A stretch of 36,690 nucleotides of DNA, from the NCBI GenBank assembly GCA_016868955.1, contig VGFF01000002.1:1-36690 (forward strand), given 5' to 3'. Source of the DNA: Armatimonadota bacterium (lineage in GTDB: Bacteria; Sysuimicrobiota; Sysuimicrobiia; Sysuimicrobiales; VGFF01). The stretch's first letter is position 1; each line of letters begins with the position of its first letter. A program made the translations under genes and the position numbers. Positions 21,450 to 30,566 of this stretch are shown here, in pieces. The notes below the pieces were generated by a model. It was not told where the DNA came from and searched no databases. It was given only the letters and a program-made list of their open reading frames with translations.

Positions 21450-21821
21450 TCACTCCGGTGCGTCCGGCAAACGAGCGGCGTGATACATCGCGATGCCGCG
21501 ACCGGCGACCGCCGACGACAGGTACCCGAGCACGAACAGGAAGATCGCTTTCATCAAGAGCTGCAGGCTCACGTTCAGATCGGACGCTGCGGCGTTCGCG
21601 TTCTCACTCGGCACCGGCGAGGTCGCCGTCGGCACACCCAAGCGCGCCATCGCCGGTCCACTGAATTCCTGGTACGCAGTGAGGAACACGAAGATGAGCA
21701 GCCCCACGCCGATCACGAAGACGAGCAGCCCCAGCAGACGTCCCGGGCCATCCGCCCCTCCACGGTCGCCGTTCCCCGCGCCTTGAGGCCTCGTCGCTAC
21801 GTCGTCCACGCACCTCTCCAC
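21450..21821 (-). CDS. Small membrane protein of unknown function
   Basis: I do not recognise a family. The roughly 123-residue product has two hydrophobic helices, LLGLLVFVIGVGLLIFVFL at about 30-48 and LLMKAIFLFVLGYLSSAVA at about 88-106. Between them is a polar linker that would face one side of the membrane. There is no signal peptide or known motif. The start is uncertain: a GTG at 21821, or a GTG at 21809 that has GGAGAGG just upstream and may be better. It sits four bases after the methylthioadenosine phosphorylase stop and is probably the last gene of that transcription unit. Clear reading frame, ribosome binding site and membrane pattern support a real gene. Confidence 0.72.
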   Translation of the reverse strand: MERCVDDVATRPQGAGNGDRGGADGPGRLLGLLVFVIGVGLLIFVFLTAYQEFSGPAMARLGVPTATSPVPSENANAAASDLNVSLQLLMKAIFLFVLGYLSSAVAGRGIAMYHAARLPDAPE

Positions 21822-21825
21822 TTTC

Positions 21826-22629
21826 CTACTCCGCGCGCGCGCCGTCCAACGCGCGTGGACAAAGCGGACACGTGTTGTGCTCGGGCAACTGCCGAATCGC
21901 CTCGAGCAGCAGTCCTCTGACCTTCGTGATGTTGGCCGTGAATTGAGCCATCACCTCATGATGGCTCACCGGCTTCGCGCCGGGATCCCCCTCGACGCCG
22001 ACGTCATAGTCGGTCACGAGCCCGATGTTCGCGTAGCAGATCGCGAGCTCGCGCGCCAGCGCCGCCTCGGGATACTGCGTCATGTTGATCGTCTCCCAGC
22101 CCTGTGCGCCGAACCACTTGCTCTCCGACCGGGTCGAGAACCGCGGCCCTTGGATGACGACGACCGTCCCGCGCTCGTGCACCGTCAGTCCTTGCCCGCG
22201 CGCGACCTCGCAGAGCAGCGGGCGCAACGTCGGGCAATAGGGATCCGCCATGCTGACGTGCGTGGTCACCGGGCCGTCGTAGAACGTGTCGCGGCGGCCG
22301 GTCGTGCGGTCGACGAACTGATCGGTGATGACGAAGTCCCCCGGCTTCACGTCCGGCCGCAAGCTGCCGACGGAGGTCGGGCCGATGATCCACTTCACGC
22401 CGAGCGCGCGCATCGCCCAGAGGTTGGCGCGGTAGTTGATGACGTGGGCCGGGAACCGATGATCCCGTCCGTGCCGAGGCAAGAATGCGACGCGCCGCGA
22501 TCCGACCCGACCGATGGTCACACGATCACTGGGGAGACCGTACGGCGTCTCGATCCAATGCTCTTCGACGTCCTCCAAGAACGAATAGAAGCCGGAACCT
22601 CCGAAGACTCCGACGTCCGCATGAGGCAA
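21826..22629 (-). CDS. mtnP: S-methyl-5'-thioadenosine phosphorylase
   Basis: The 267-residue enzyme cleaves methylthioadenosine with phosphate to adenine and methylthioribose-1-phosphate, in methionine salvage and polyamine by-product recycling. It belongs to the trimeric purine phosphorylase family: GVFGGSGFYSFLE at the N-terminus, PRHGRDHRFPAHVINYRANLWAMRALGV (phosphate site), VIQGPRFSTRSES, and the substrate block WETINMTQYPEAALARE. The TDYDVG segment keeps both aspartates linked to 6-aminopurine specificity, which favours adenosine over inosine substrates. The TTG at 22629 follows GGGAGG by about six bases; the longer upstream frame lies inside the neighbouring gene. Other methionine salvage genes are not in the window. 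Confidence 0.92.
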   Translation of the reverse strand: MPHADVGVFGGSGFYSFLEDVEEHWIETPYGLPSDRVTIGRVGSRRVAFLPRHGRDHRFPAHVINYRANLWAMRALGVKWIIGPTSVGSLRPDVKPGDFVITDQFVDRTTGRRDTFYDGPVTTHVSMADPYCPTLRPLLCEVARGQGLTVHERGTVVVIQGPRFSTRSESKWFGAQGWETINMTQYPEAALARELAICYANIGLVTDYDVGVEGDPGAKPVSHHEVMAQFTANITKVRGLLLEAIRQLPEHNTCPLCPRALDGARAE

Positions 22630-22649
22630 GTTGTCCCTCCCTTTAGTGT

Positions 22650-25313
22650 TTATTCCTTGCGCGATTGTCTGAGCCGAGCGATATAGAGCCGCGCCAGCTC
22701 GTCCGTCGACGCGCTGCGCGTTTGCTCGGCGGTGGGTTTCCAGCGATCGGCTTCCGCATACATCGAGTCCGCGGCGTCGGGACCTCGGCGCAACCGGCGG
22801 CGCAGCGCCTCGACCGAGGCCGCCGCCGCCGGCAGGCGCCGCACCGTGACCTCGGCTAAGAAGGCCACCGCGGCCGCGCTCAGCAGCCACGGCCAGGTTT
22901 CCCGCATGTCGCGCGCGCCGCGGGCCCGCTTCAGCGCGTCCGCGGCGCGCGACAGCACCTCGCCTCCGGTCATTTCGGCGATGCTTCCGAGCAAGCCGCC
23001 GTCGCTCTCCGTATCACGCAGCTCAGGCGAGTAGCTGAGGACGACCGGCTCATGTGTTCGCGCGACGACGCGCGCACCGGCTCGCGCCGTCACCGCCACA
23101 GAATATTCGCCCGGCCGCTCCAGCGTCGCCCGCCCCTCGTACCACCCCGGACCGGTCTGGCGAAGCTCGACCGGCTGCTCGAAGCGTCCGACAACCGTGG
23201 CCTCCATCTTCAATCCGTCGAGGAAGTCGCCGGCCGCGTCACGCGCGTCGACGGCGACGCGAACCGATGCCCCCTGCAGTTCCGTGCGCACGTCGAGCGT
23301 GCCTGTCCGCGACCGTATGGCCCAACGGACGGTTTGCGACCAGAAGTGCGCGAAGTCCTTCCAAGTCATCCAGTCGGCGGCCCAACGCGGCACGGCGTCG
23401 GAGGTGAACGCGACCGCGCGCCCGAGGCCGTATTGCCAAGATACGAGGATCGGATCCCGCTGCGCCGATCGCAGGTGCACCTCGGCGGCCGGCTTCGCGC
23501 TGGCCGCGATGTAGCCGCGCAACGCCGGCACCGCCGGAATCGTCCCCAGCAGCTCGGTGTTCAACCGCACCGGCTGAAACTTCTCCTCGACGATGTAGGA
23601 TCGCGTCGCAATCAGCGCTTCGGCCGTGAAGATCTGCGGCACGCTGTAGTCGTCGAGGGCGTGGTAGTGACGGCCGCCGCCCCACTCCGCGAGCTTCTTC
23701 ATGAACCTCAGGTCCGCGTCCTTGCCGATCGACACCGCGCTGAGCGTCATCTGCTCGGAGCGCATCTGCCGCACCAAGCGCTCGAACTCGCCGGGATCGG
23801 TCAACCCGTCCGACAGCGCGATGTTGTGCTTGATCTTGATGTTGAGCGGCGCCAGCGCTTCGTAGGCCGCGCTCAGCGGCGGATACATCTCCGTGCCGCC
23901 GCCGGCCCGCAGGCGCGAGACCTGATCGAGGATCTGCTGGCGGTTGCGCGCCGCCGTCAGCGGTACGAGCCACTTGTAGCTCTGGTCGAAGGTGATCACG
24001 CCGATCAGGTCGCGCTCGCTGAGCAGATCGACGACCGAGCGCGCGGTTTCCTTCGCGAGCTCGACCTTGGCCGTCTCCTGACCCAATTTTCCCATGCTGC
24101 CCGACTCGTCGATCAGCAGGATGATCGCCGTGCTCGGCAGCGCGACGCGCTGCCGGATGTCCATCGACACCGGCAGTGCTTGCTCGAGCGCCGTGCCGGC
24201 GTAGCCGCCGACACCGAAGGAATTCGGTCCGCCGATCGCCACCAGGCCGCCGCCCAGATCGGCGACGTACCGCCGCAGCGCCTCCATCTGTCCCCGAGAC
24301 AACGTCGTCGCCGGCACGTTGTCGAGAACGACCGCGTCGTAGCGGTTCAGCTCCGAGATCGTACCCGGCAGGCCGTCGGCCGTGACGCGCTCGACGCGCA
24401 GACCCTGCGCCGCCAGGACCTCTGGCAATCGCCCGTCGCCCGCGTACAAGATCACCGGCGCACCGAGGACGCGCACGACGGCACGTCCGACGCAGTTCTC
24501 GCGGACGGTGTCCTGCGCCGCTTCGAGGGACGCTTGCAGCTGGATCCAGCCGCCGCCGGCGGCGGTCACTTGGAATGGCACGGACAATGCGCCGGCCGGC
24601 AGCGACACGCGTTGCCGTCCCCAAGAACGCCCGCCGGCCGACAGCTCGACGAACGCCGGCTGCGCGACGGTCGAGCGAACGATGACATTGACGTCGAATT
24701 TCTCGCCGGCACCGACGCGCGGCGGCGCAACGACGCTGTCGACGAGCACCTCCGGCTGGCGCTCGCGCAGCAGCGGCAGGACCGAGATCTCCACGCCGGC
24801 TGCGCGCGCCGCCTTCGCGGCCTCCAAGGCATTGCCGCGGTGATCGTTGCCGTCGCTGACGACGACGATGCGGCGACCGCCGTCAGGCGGCAGCGACGAC
24901 AGCGCACGCTCGATCGCCGCGCCGATGTCCGTGTCGATCGACTTCGGCCGCAGCGACGACTGCAACCGCGCATCCTCCGACGGCACGTGCTCGACGACGG
25001 CGTCGCCGCCGAAGCTGACGAGGCCGAGGCGATCGCCCGGCCGGCGCGCGCGCTGCGCTTCCTCGAGGAACTGCTCGGTGCGCGCCCACTGCGCCGGCGA
25101 GACGCTGTCCGATCGATCGACGGCGAAGACGACGTTCAGGCGCGTCGCGGGCGCGGCCACGTGCTGGCCGGACAAACCGACGATCGCGAGCGCCAGCGCC
25201 GCCAAGCGGAACGGCAGCACAGTCGCGGCGCCACGGACGCGGCGGCTGGCGCGGGCGAGAAACGGCAACCCGATGAGCAGCAGCAGCGCGATCGGCCAAT
25301 CGAACCGGATCAC
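22650..25313 (-). CDS. Large membrane protein with two VWA domains and a GATase1-like domain
   Basis: The 887-residue protein begins with two hydrophobic helices (about 5-20 and 32-50). A first VWA domain follows, with MIDAS-like VVFAVDRSDSVSP near residue 65. Next come a beta-sandwich region (about 200-290) and a glutamine-amidotransferase-like domain (VILYAGDGRLPEVLAAQG to GGGLVAIGGPNSFGVGGY, about 295-375). A second VWA domain with a full MIDAS DESGSM is near residue 405. A second GATase-like/beta region follows, then one more helix near residue 810 and a charged C-terminus. The family is common beside MoxR/DUF58 genes; function is unknown, likely protein-complex assembly at the membrane. 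The GTG start at 25313 overlaps the upstream gene stop (GTGA). Confidence 0.85.
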   Translation of the reverse strand: MIRFDWPIALLLLIGLPFLARASRRVRGAATVLPFRLAALALAIVGLSGQHVAAPATRLNVVFAVDRSDSVSPAQWARTEQFLEEAQRARRPGDRLGLVSFGGDAVVEHVPSEDARLQSSLRPKSIDTDIGAAIERALSSLPPDGGRRIVVVSDGNDHRGNALEAAKAARAAGVEISVLPLLRERQPEVLVDSVVAPPRVGAGEKFDVNVIVRSTVAQPAFVELSAGGRSWGRQRVSLPAGALSVPFQVTAAGGGWIQLQASLEAAQDTVRENCVGRAVVRVLGAPVILYAGDGRLPEVLAAQGLRVERVTADGLPGTISELNRYDAVVLDNVPATTLSRGQMEALRRYVADLGGGLVAIGGPNSFGVGGYAGTALEQALPVSMDIRQRVALPSTAIILLIDESGSMGKLGQETAKVELAKETARSVVDLLSERDLIGVITFDQSYKWLVPLTAARNRQQILDQVSRLRAGGGTEMYPPLSAAYEALAPLNIKIKHNIALSDGLTDPGEFERLVRQMRSEQMTLSAVSIGKDADLRFMKKLAEWGGGRHYHALDDYSVPQIFTAEALIATRSYIVEEKFQPVRLNTELLGTIPAVPALRGYIAASAKPAAEVHLRSAQRDPILVSWQYGLGRAVAFTSDAVPRWAADWMTWKDFAHFWSQTVRWAIRSRTGTLDVRTELQGASVRVAVDARDAAGDFLDGLKMEATVVGRFEQPVELRQTGPGWYEGRATLERPGEYSVAVTARAGARVVARTHEPVVLSYSPELRDTESDGGLLGSIAEMTGGEVLSRAADALKRARGARDMRETWPWLLSAAAVAFLAEVTVRRLPAAAASVEALRRRLRRGPDAADSMYAEADRWKPTAEQTRSASTDELARLYIARLRQSRKE

Positions 25314-27103
25314 GTCGCACCTCGGCGGGACGGAGAGGCGTCGTTCCAGCGGCCCTGGCGCCGACTGAACAGCCACCATTCTACGACGAGCAGCACAACG
25401 ACGAGGAGCAAGACGGCATGTCCCATCTCACGCAGACCGATGCCGCGAGAGACGTCTTGCGGGATGGCGGCGGCTGTCGTCGCCAGCGGCAGCGCCGCCT
25501 CCCGCGCCGGCGGCTGCACCGCGAACAGCGCTACCCCCGCCGCGGTTTGCAAAGTATACATGCCGCCGCGATCCAGCGGCGGTGTCACGAAGAGCCTGTC
25601 GGTCGCCGCCAAACGAATCGTGCCGTCCGGCCCCGTCAGCGTCGCTTCCCGCTGCGCGCCGGCCGGCACGGCCAACGACGTACCCGCCTCGATCTGGCGC
25701 GTCTGTGGCCCGGCGAGCCACGTCATGGCGTTGGAGATCAGCAACGGAAACGCCGGCAAGAACGGCAGGTTCGTCTTAGTGACGTCGAATCCGAGTGCGA
25801 CGATGCGCCGCCCGCGGTCCTCGTGCGCCCAGGCGATCGGCAGTTGCGCCTCGAGCAACGCGTCCCCCGGCGGTGCCGGAAACGAGATCGTCTCGGCGAT
25901 CTCCAATCCGCCCAAGTCAACGAAGCGCAGGATCGGGTGCGTCTGCTTCCAGCGCAGGATCCGCGGCTGTCGCAGCTCCGGTCCGGTCGCGACGGGCGGA
26001 TTGTCGGGCAAAGAGCGCACGAGCAGATAGTTCCCGGGCGGCAGGCTCATCGCCGGCTGCGGACCGAGCACGACGACGTCGGCGCCGGCCCACGTCTGCG
26101 GCTCGACGCGCGGCGTTCGTCCGAACCGATAGCCGGGAATCGCGCGGATCGCCTGCTCGAGGAACGGATTCGGCCGGCCGACGAACAGCACGCCCGGCTG
26201 CCGCGCGCCCGTGCCCGCGGCCACGGCGCGCTGAAACGCGGGCAGATCGCCGGGCGCGTCAATCGAAGCCTCGACGGCGGCACCGCCGGGCAGATCGAAG
26301 CGGAGGCCGCGATCCTCGCCGGGCGCGAGCGACACCGGCACGTCGGCCGCCGTTTTGCCGTCGACCGCGACGCGCACGGTCACGCGCCGCGCCGATGCCG
26401 CCGCGTTCACCACGTGAACGACGGCGCGCTGCCGCCCCTCGGCCAGGGGCACGACGAACAAGCCGTACAACGCGACGTTCTGTCCGTTGCCGCGAAAGAC
26501 GTGCGCCGTCGCGCCGTCGATCGCTTGATCCGAGAAGACGTGCACGCGCAACGCGCGTCCGGGACGGGCCTGCGCCTTCGCGAGGCGCACGGCCGCATCA
26601 AGGTCGGCGGCGCCGTCGGACGCGCGCATCGCGCGCAGGATCTGCAGCGCTTGGTCCTTGCGCGGCGCCAACGCCGACAGGAGCCGCGGCTTCGGTCCCG
26701 CGCCGATCACCGCGATGTCCTGTCCGCGACCGACGCTCGCGGCGACCCTGACCGCCTCGGCGCGGGCCGCATCGAAACGACTCGGCGCCACGTCCGTCGC
26801 CTGCATCGACGCCGACAGATCGACGACGAGCAAGACGTCGTCGCCGCCGGGATTCGGAAACGGGATCTGCGGTCGCGCCAGCGCGAACGCGACCGCGGTC
26901 ATGACGAGGATCTGAACGAGAAGCAAGAGGTTGCGCTCCAACCGGCGCACCGGCGTTCGCACGAGATGATCGCGCAACGCCATCCGCCACAACACGAGGC
27001 TGGAAACGCGCGTCTCCGTCCGGCGCGATCGCAGCATGTACAGCAGGATCAGGACGGGAACGCCCAGCAGCCACAAGAGTCCGGACGGGTTGAGGAAGCT
27101 CAC
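25310..27103 (-). CDS. BatA-like membrane protein with VWA domain
   Basis: The 597-residue protein opens with the BatA/aerotolerance N-terminal domain (MSFLNPSGLLWLLGVPVLILLYMLRSRR, then LLLLVQILVMTAVAFALARPQ). A VWA domain near residues 88-240 has the MIDAS-like DLSAS. A long beta-rich region (about 240-550) and a final helix near residue 570 (LLLVVVLLVVEWWLFSRRQ) follow, the usual anchoring pattern with most of the protein on one side of the membrane. Such proteins cluster with MoxR and DUF58 and are thought to act with MoxR in metal insertion or complex maturation; the client here is unknown. The GTG start at 27103 overlaps the DUF58 stop by four bases. Confidence 0.88.
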   Translation of the reverse strand: MSFLNPSGLLWLLGVPVLILLYMLRSRRTETRVSSLVLWRMALRDHLVRTPVRRLERNLLLLVQILVMTAVAFALARPQIPFPNPGGDDVLLVVDLSASMQATDVAPSRFDAARAEAVRVAASVGRGQDIAVIGAGPKPRLLSALAPRKDQALQILRAMRASDGAADLDAAVRLAKAQARPGRALRVHVFSDQAIDGATAHVFRGNGQNVALYGLFVVPLAEGRQRAVVHVVNAAASARRVTVRVAVDGKTAADVPVSLAPGEDRGLRFDLPGGAAVEASIDAPGDLPAFQRAVAAGTGARQPGVLFVGRPNPFLEQAIRAIPGYRFGRTPRVEPQTWAGADVVVLGPQPAMSLPPGNYLLVRSLPDNPPVATGPELRQPRILRWKQTHPILRFVDLGGLEIAETISFPAPPGDALLEAQLPIAWAHEDRGRRIVALGFDVTKTNLPFLPAFPLLISNAMTWLAGPQTRQIEAGTSLAVPAGAQREATLTGPDGTIRLAATDRLFVTPPLDRGGMYTLQTAAGVALFAVQPPAREAALPLATTAAAIPQDVSRGIGLREMGHAVLLLVVVLLVVEWWLFSRRQGRWNDASPSRRGAT

Positions 27104-27993
27104 TGCAGGATCCCGCTCCGCCGCATGTAGCGCAACACGAGGTCCTGCACCGGCAGCGAGGTCGTCGTTCGCAAGTACTCGACCTGATGCCGGAAGCAGA
27201 ACGTCTCGACGTCTGCGAAGAACCGATCGCGCGCGGCGTAGTAGGCTTCCAGCGCGGCGCCGTCGAGGCTGACCTCCAGCGGCTCGTTCGTTTCGGCGTC
27301 GAGGAGGCGAAGGTCTCCGGACAGATCCACTGGCTGGACCTCGTCGTCCGCGAGCACCTGGAGCAGGAACGTCTCGAACCGCTGATACCGCAGGATTTTG
27401 AGCGTGTTTTCGTAGCCGGCCGGATCGAAGAGGTCGGTGATCAGGACGGCGAGGCCGCGGCGTTTCGTTCGGAACACGTGGGGACGGATCGCCTCCGCCA
27501 GAGTCGTGAGGCCGTCGGCGCTCTGCTCCTCCAAGAAGGAGAACAACGCGCTCGCTTGGTGGCGGCCGCGGCGCGGAGCGAGCACCCGCACGCGATCGCC
27601 GTGCAGCGCGACGACGCCGACGCGATCGAGGTTGACGAGCGAGATGTAGCCGATCGCCGCCGCCAGCCGTTTGCCGTAGTCGAGCTTCGACGGCAGGCCA
27701 TAGCGCATCGACCCGCTGGCGTCGAGGAACAGGTGCACGTCGAGATCCTCTTCCTCACTGAACAGCTTCAAGAACAGTCGGTCCAGACGCAAGAAGATGT
27801 TCCAGTCGACGTAGCGGTAATCGTCGCCGAGCTGATACTGCCGGTGATCGGAGAACTCGACGCCGCGCCCATGCACGGCGCTGCGCCGCTCTCCTTCGAG
27901 CCCACCCCGCACCTTGCGGCGCGCGAGCATGCTCAACTGCTCGAGACTCGTGAGGAACTCGCTGTCGAGGAGCGGCGTGTGCTCAGAGTTCAT
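27100..27993 (-). CDS. DUF58 domain protein
   Basis: The 297-residue protein has the DUF58 hallmark RGVEFSDHRQYQLGDDYRYVDWN at about residues 43-65, followed by a VWA-like fold with a degenerate MIDAS in LFLDASGSM near residue 92 and the late LAVLITDLFDPAGY strand. There are no transmembrane segments, so it is cytoplasmic or peripheral. DUF58 proteins are almost always encoded beside MoxR ATPases and are thought to be their adaptor or client. It begins at the ATG at 27993, three bases after the moxR stop, and overlaps the BatA-like gene by four. Family is secure, function is not. Confidence 0.93.
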   Translation of the reverse strand: MNSEHTPLLDSEFLTSLEQLSMLARRKVRGGLEGERRSAVHGRGVEFSDHRQYQLGDDYRYVDWNIFLRLDRLFLKLFSEEEDLDVHLFLDASGSMRYGLPSKLDYGKRLAAAIGYISLVNLDRVGVVALHGDRVRVLAPRRGRHQASALFSFLEEQSADGLTTLAEAIRPHVFRTKRRGLAVLITDLFDPAGYENTLKILRYQRFETFLLQVLADDEVQPVDLSGDLRLLDAETNEPLEVSLDGAALEAYYAARDRFFADVETFCFRHQVEYLRTTTSLPVQDLVLRYMRRSGILQ

Positions 27994-27996
27994 ACG

Positions 27997-28983
27997 TTAC
28001 GACGGCTTCGGACCCAACTCCGCGACCTCGGCCACGACCGCCTTGAGGATGTCGTCGGGGTCGATGCCTTCCGCTTCTCCCTCGAAGCCGAGCAGGATAC
28101 GATGGTGCAGCGCCGGCAGGACCATCGCCCGAATGTCCTCGGCCGAGACGTTGGCGCGGCCTTCGGAAACCGCGCGCACCTTCGCGGCTAACAGGATCGC
28201 CTGCGCGCCGCGCGGGCTGGCTCCGTAGCGCACGTAGCGCTTAACCATCGACGTCGGCTGCGGGCTCTGCGGATGCGTGCCCTCGACGATGCGTGCGACG
28301 TACAGCCGCAGGTGCGCCGCCACGGCGACCTCGCGCGCCAGCGCCTGCATCGCCCGGACCGTATCGCCGTCGGCCACCATCTGCGCCTCCGGCAGCGCCG
28401 CGCCCGTCGTGCGATCGAGGATCTCGACGATCGCTTCGGCGTCGGGATAGCGCACGCGCAGCTTGAACAGGAATCGGTCAAGCTGCGCTTCCGGAAGCGG
28501 ATACGTACCTTCCATCTCGATCGGGTTCTGCGTCGCCAAAACGAAGAACGGCGCCTCGATCTGGTAATGCACTCCGGAGGCGGTGACCGAGCCCTCCTGC
28601 ATCGCTTCCAGCAGCGCCGATTGCGTCTTCGGCGTCGCGCGGTTGATCTCGTCGGCGAGCAGGATGTTCGAGAAAACCGGGCCGCGCTGGAACGCGAAGT
28701 GCCGATGGCCGTCTTCCGCCTGCATCAATACGCTCGTCCCGACGATGTCGGCCGGCATCAGGTCGGGGGTGAACTGGATGCGCGCGAACCGCAGATCGAG
28801 GGAACGCGCCAGGGTCTTGACGAGCAGCGTTTTGCCGATGCCGGGCGCGCCCTCGAGCAAGACGTGGCCGCCGCCGAAGACCGCGAGCAGGACCTGATCG
28901 GTGATGTCCTCGTAGCCGACGATCACCTTCTGGACCTCGTTGCGAATCTTCCGGTACGTCGTCCGAAAGCCGCCTACGTCCAT
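27997..28983 (-). CDS. moxR: MoxR-family AAA+ ATPase
   Basis: The 328-residue ATPase has Walker A GAPGIGKT near residues 45-52 and Walker B ILLADEINRATPKTQSALLEAMQEG near 105-129 with sensor residues. It also has the MoxR stretches QFTPDLMPADIVG, FQRGPVFSNILLADE, LATQNPIEMEGTYPLPEAQLDRFLFKL and the C-terminal YGASPRGAQAIL lid. MoxR proteins are chaperone-like ATPases that help assemble or activate protein complexes, often with VWA partners, which follow directly here. ATG at 28983; the coiled-coil membrane gene ends 20 bases upstream. The order MoxR-DUF58-VWA-VWA is the classic Bat-type cluster. Confidence 0.96.
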   Translation of the reverse strand: MDVGGFRTTYRKIRNEVQKVIVGYEDITDQVLLAVFGGGHVLLEGAPGIGKTLLVKTLARSLDLRFARIQFTPDLMPADIVGTSVLMQAEDGHRHFAFQRGPVFSNILLADEINRATPKTQSALLEAMQEGSVTASGVHYQIEAPFFVLATQNPIEMEGTYPLPEAQLDRFLFKLRVRYPDAEAIVEILDRTTGAALPEAQMVADGDTVRAMQALAREVAVAAHLRLYVARIVEGTHPQSPQPTSMVKRYVRYGASPRGAQAILLAAKVRAVSEGRANVSAEDIRAMVLPALHHRILLGFEGEAEGIDPDDILKAVVAEVAELGPKPS

Positions 28984-29003
28984 CTCGTCGCCCCTTTTGT
29001 CGT

Positions 29004-30566
29004 CTACTTGCCGCTGAGCGACAAGAAGTAGTTGCGAACGATTTCGCGATACGACGCCGGCACGCGCTGCCGCTGCATCGACTCGTCGGCCTGGCGCACG
29101 ATCACGGGATCGATGGCGCGCACGGCGACGGTGACCTGCCCGGTCCGGCCGCGCAGCTGCATCTCCACGGGGACCACGGCTCCCTGCCCTTCCGTGCTCG
29201 AGATCTGCTGCCGCTTCCGCTGCCCGGCCAAGCGGCCGGTCGGCGCCCCCAGCTTGTCCTGAATCTGACCGTGACCAGGGAGTGAACCCTGCCCGGGACC
29301 GGGCGCGTTCGGCGTATCGTCCTGCGTCTGCTGCGCCTGCCCGCTGTCGCGCGGCGCTGACGAGACACCCGAGCGCGCCGAGGCCAACCCTGATCCGTGG
29401 TCCTCTTCCGTCGGCACCGGCTCTCCCGATGCGATGCGCCCCTGCGATTGATTGACCGCACCTTGCGCGCTGCTCAACCCCTGCTCGTCCTCGATCATCT
29501 GGCTGAGGATCGACAGGTCTTGGGACGCGCTGCCCAGCGCCTGCGAGGCACTTTTCTGGTCACCCTGCTGCAACTTTCGCCGTGCGTCCTGGACGCGGGA
29601 GCGCGCGTCGCCGGCGCCCCGCGTCGGCAAATTCGGTTCGATCTGCGACAAGACGCGCGCGATGCGCGAGATGTCGTCGGGCGTCGCGTTCTCCTGCGCG
29701 AGCTGGCGGCTGAGCTCCCGCATCTGTTGCGATTGCGCGTTGATCTCCGGCAGCTGCGCCTGCAGGTCGAGCGGCAACGGGTCGGAACCGCCGCCGCGCT
29801 GTCCCTCGCCGCGCGTCCGTGAACGGAACTCGTCGCGCAGGCCGCGCTGCGCGCGCTCGATCCGGTCGAAGATCTGCTGCAGTTCCGCCATCGCGCGGTC
29901 GCGGCCCGGCGTCCGCTGGGCCTGCAGTCCGCCGCCGACGCGCTTGAGATCCTCCGCGACCTCGGCCGTGCGTGGTAGACTGCGCGACGTCGCCTGGCGC
30001 GCGAGGCGCTCGGCGATGCTCTGCATCTGCCGCCCCTCGGCCTGCAACATCATCGCCGTCTGGCGCGCCGGCGTGTACGGCAGCGTCAACCCGGAGAACG
30101 CGAGCTCCCACAGCAACACGGCGGCGATCAGGAACAAGAGCTGGCGGGCGAAAAGCACGGGCCGCAGGCGAATCGCGGCGCGGACGTCGACGGCGCGCGC
30201 CGCCTGCAACGTGTCCTCGCGCAGATAGTCGCCAAGGCCGGTCGTGATCCGCCCGGCGGCGAGGTCGAGCGTCGTCGCCAGCCGGTCGCGCAGCCGGCAG
30301 CGCAAGTCGAGCTCGTGCGCCGCCACACGCTCGCTGGGGCGCAGCAACAGACAACCCGCCAGAACCACGACGACCCAAACTGCGAGCGCGGCGGCGACGA
30401 CGTAGATGAGCGGGACGGTGATCGGTACGATCAGCGTCGCCAGCTGCGCCGCGAATCCGACCGCGAGCAAGCCCGCGGCGACGAGGGCGGCGGTGTCCAA
30501 GCCCCGCTTCCAAGCGATTCGTCCCCGTGCGCCGCGCAACAGTCGCGCGATTTCCTTCGAGATCAC
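29004..30566 (-). CDS. Membrane protein with long glutamine-rich coiled-coil region, unknown function
   Basis: I do not recognise a named family beyond DUF4175-like membrane proteins that accompany MoxR clusters. The 520-residue product has two hydrophobic helices near residues 25-75 and a third near 135-155. A long soluble part follows, with coiled-coil segments rich in Q, R and E (about 175-400, for example MQSIAERLARQ and ELQQIFDRIERAQRGL). A proline/glycine/glutamine-rich linker (about 400-460) and a short conserved-looking C-terminus ending YREIVRNYFLSLSGK come last. The GTG at 30566 overlaps the upstream gene stop (GTGA). The tail resembles the TolA/GldF-associated style of cell-envelope proteins, but this is only a structural impression. 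Confidence 0.7.
   Translation of the reverse strand: MISKEIARLLRGARGRIAWKRGLDTAALVAAGLLAVGFAAQLATLIVPITVPLIYVVAAALAVWVVVVLAGCLLLRPSERVAAHELDLRCRLRDRLATTLDLAAGRITTGLGDYLREDTLQAARAVDVRAAIRLRPVLFARQLLFLIAAVLLWELAFSGLTLPYTPARQTAMMLQAEGRQMQSIAERLARQATSRSLPRTAEVAEDLKRVGGGLQAQRTPGRDRAMAELQQIFDRIERAQRGLRDEFRSRTRGEGQRGGGSDPLPLDLQAQLPEINAQSQQMRELSRQLAQENATPDDISRIARVLSQIEPNLPTRGAGDARSRVQDARRKLQQGDQKSASQALGSASQDLSILSQMIEDEQGLSSAQGAVNQSQGRIASGEPVPTEEDHGSGLASARSGVSSAPRDSGQAQQTQDDTPNAPGPGQGSLPGHGQIQDKLGAPTGRLAGQRKRQQISSTEGQGAVVPVEMQLRGRTGQVTVAVRAIDPVIVRQADESMQRQRVPASYREIVRNYFLSLSGK

Noticed and set aside
23052..26030. Very long plus-strand frame opposite the VWA genes (992 codons)
   Set aside because: Arg/His/Asp-rich antisense product with no recognisable domain, lying across two genes with clear VWA motifs; an expected artefact of high GC.
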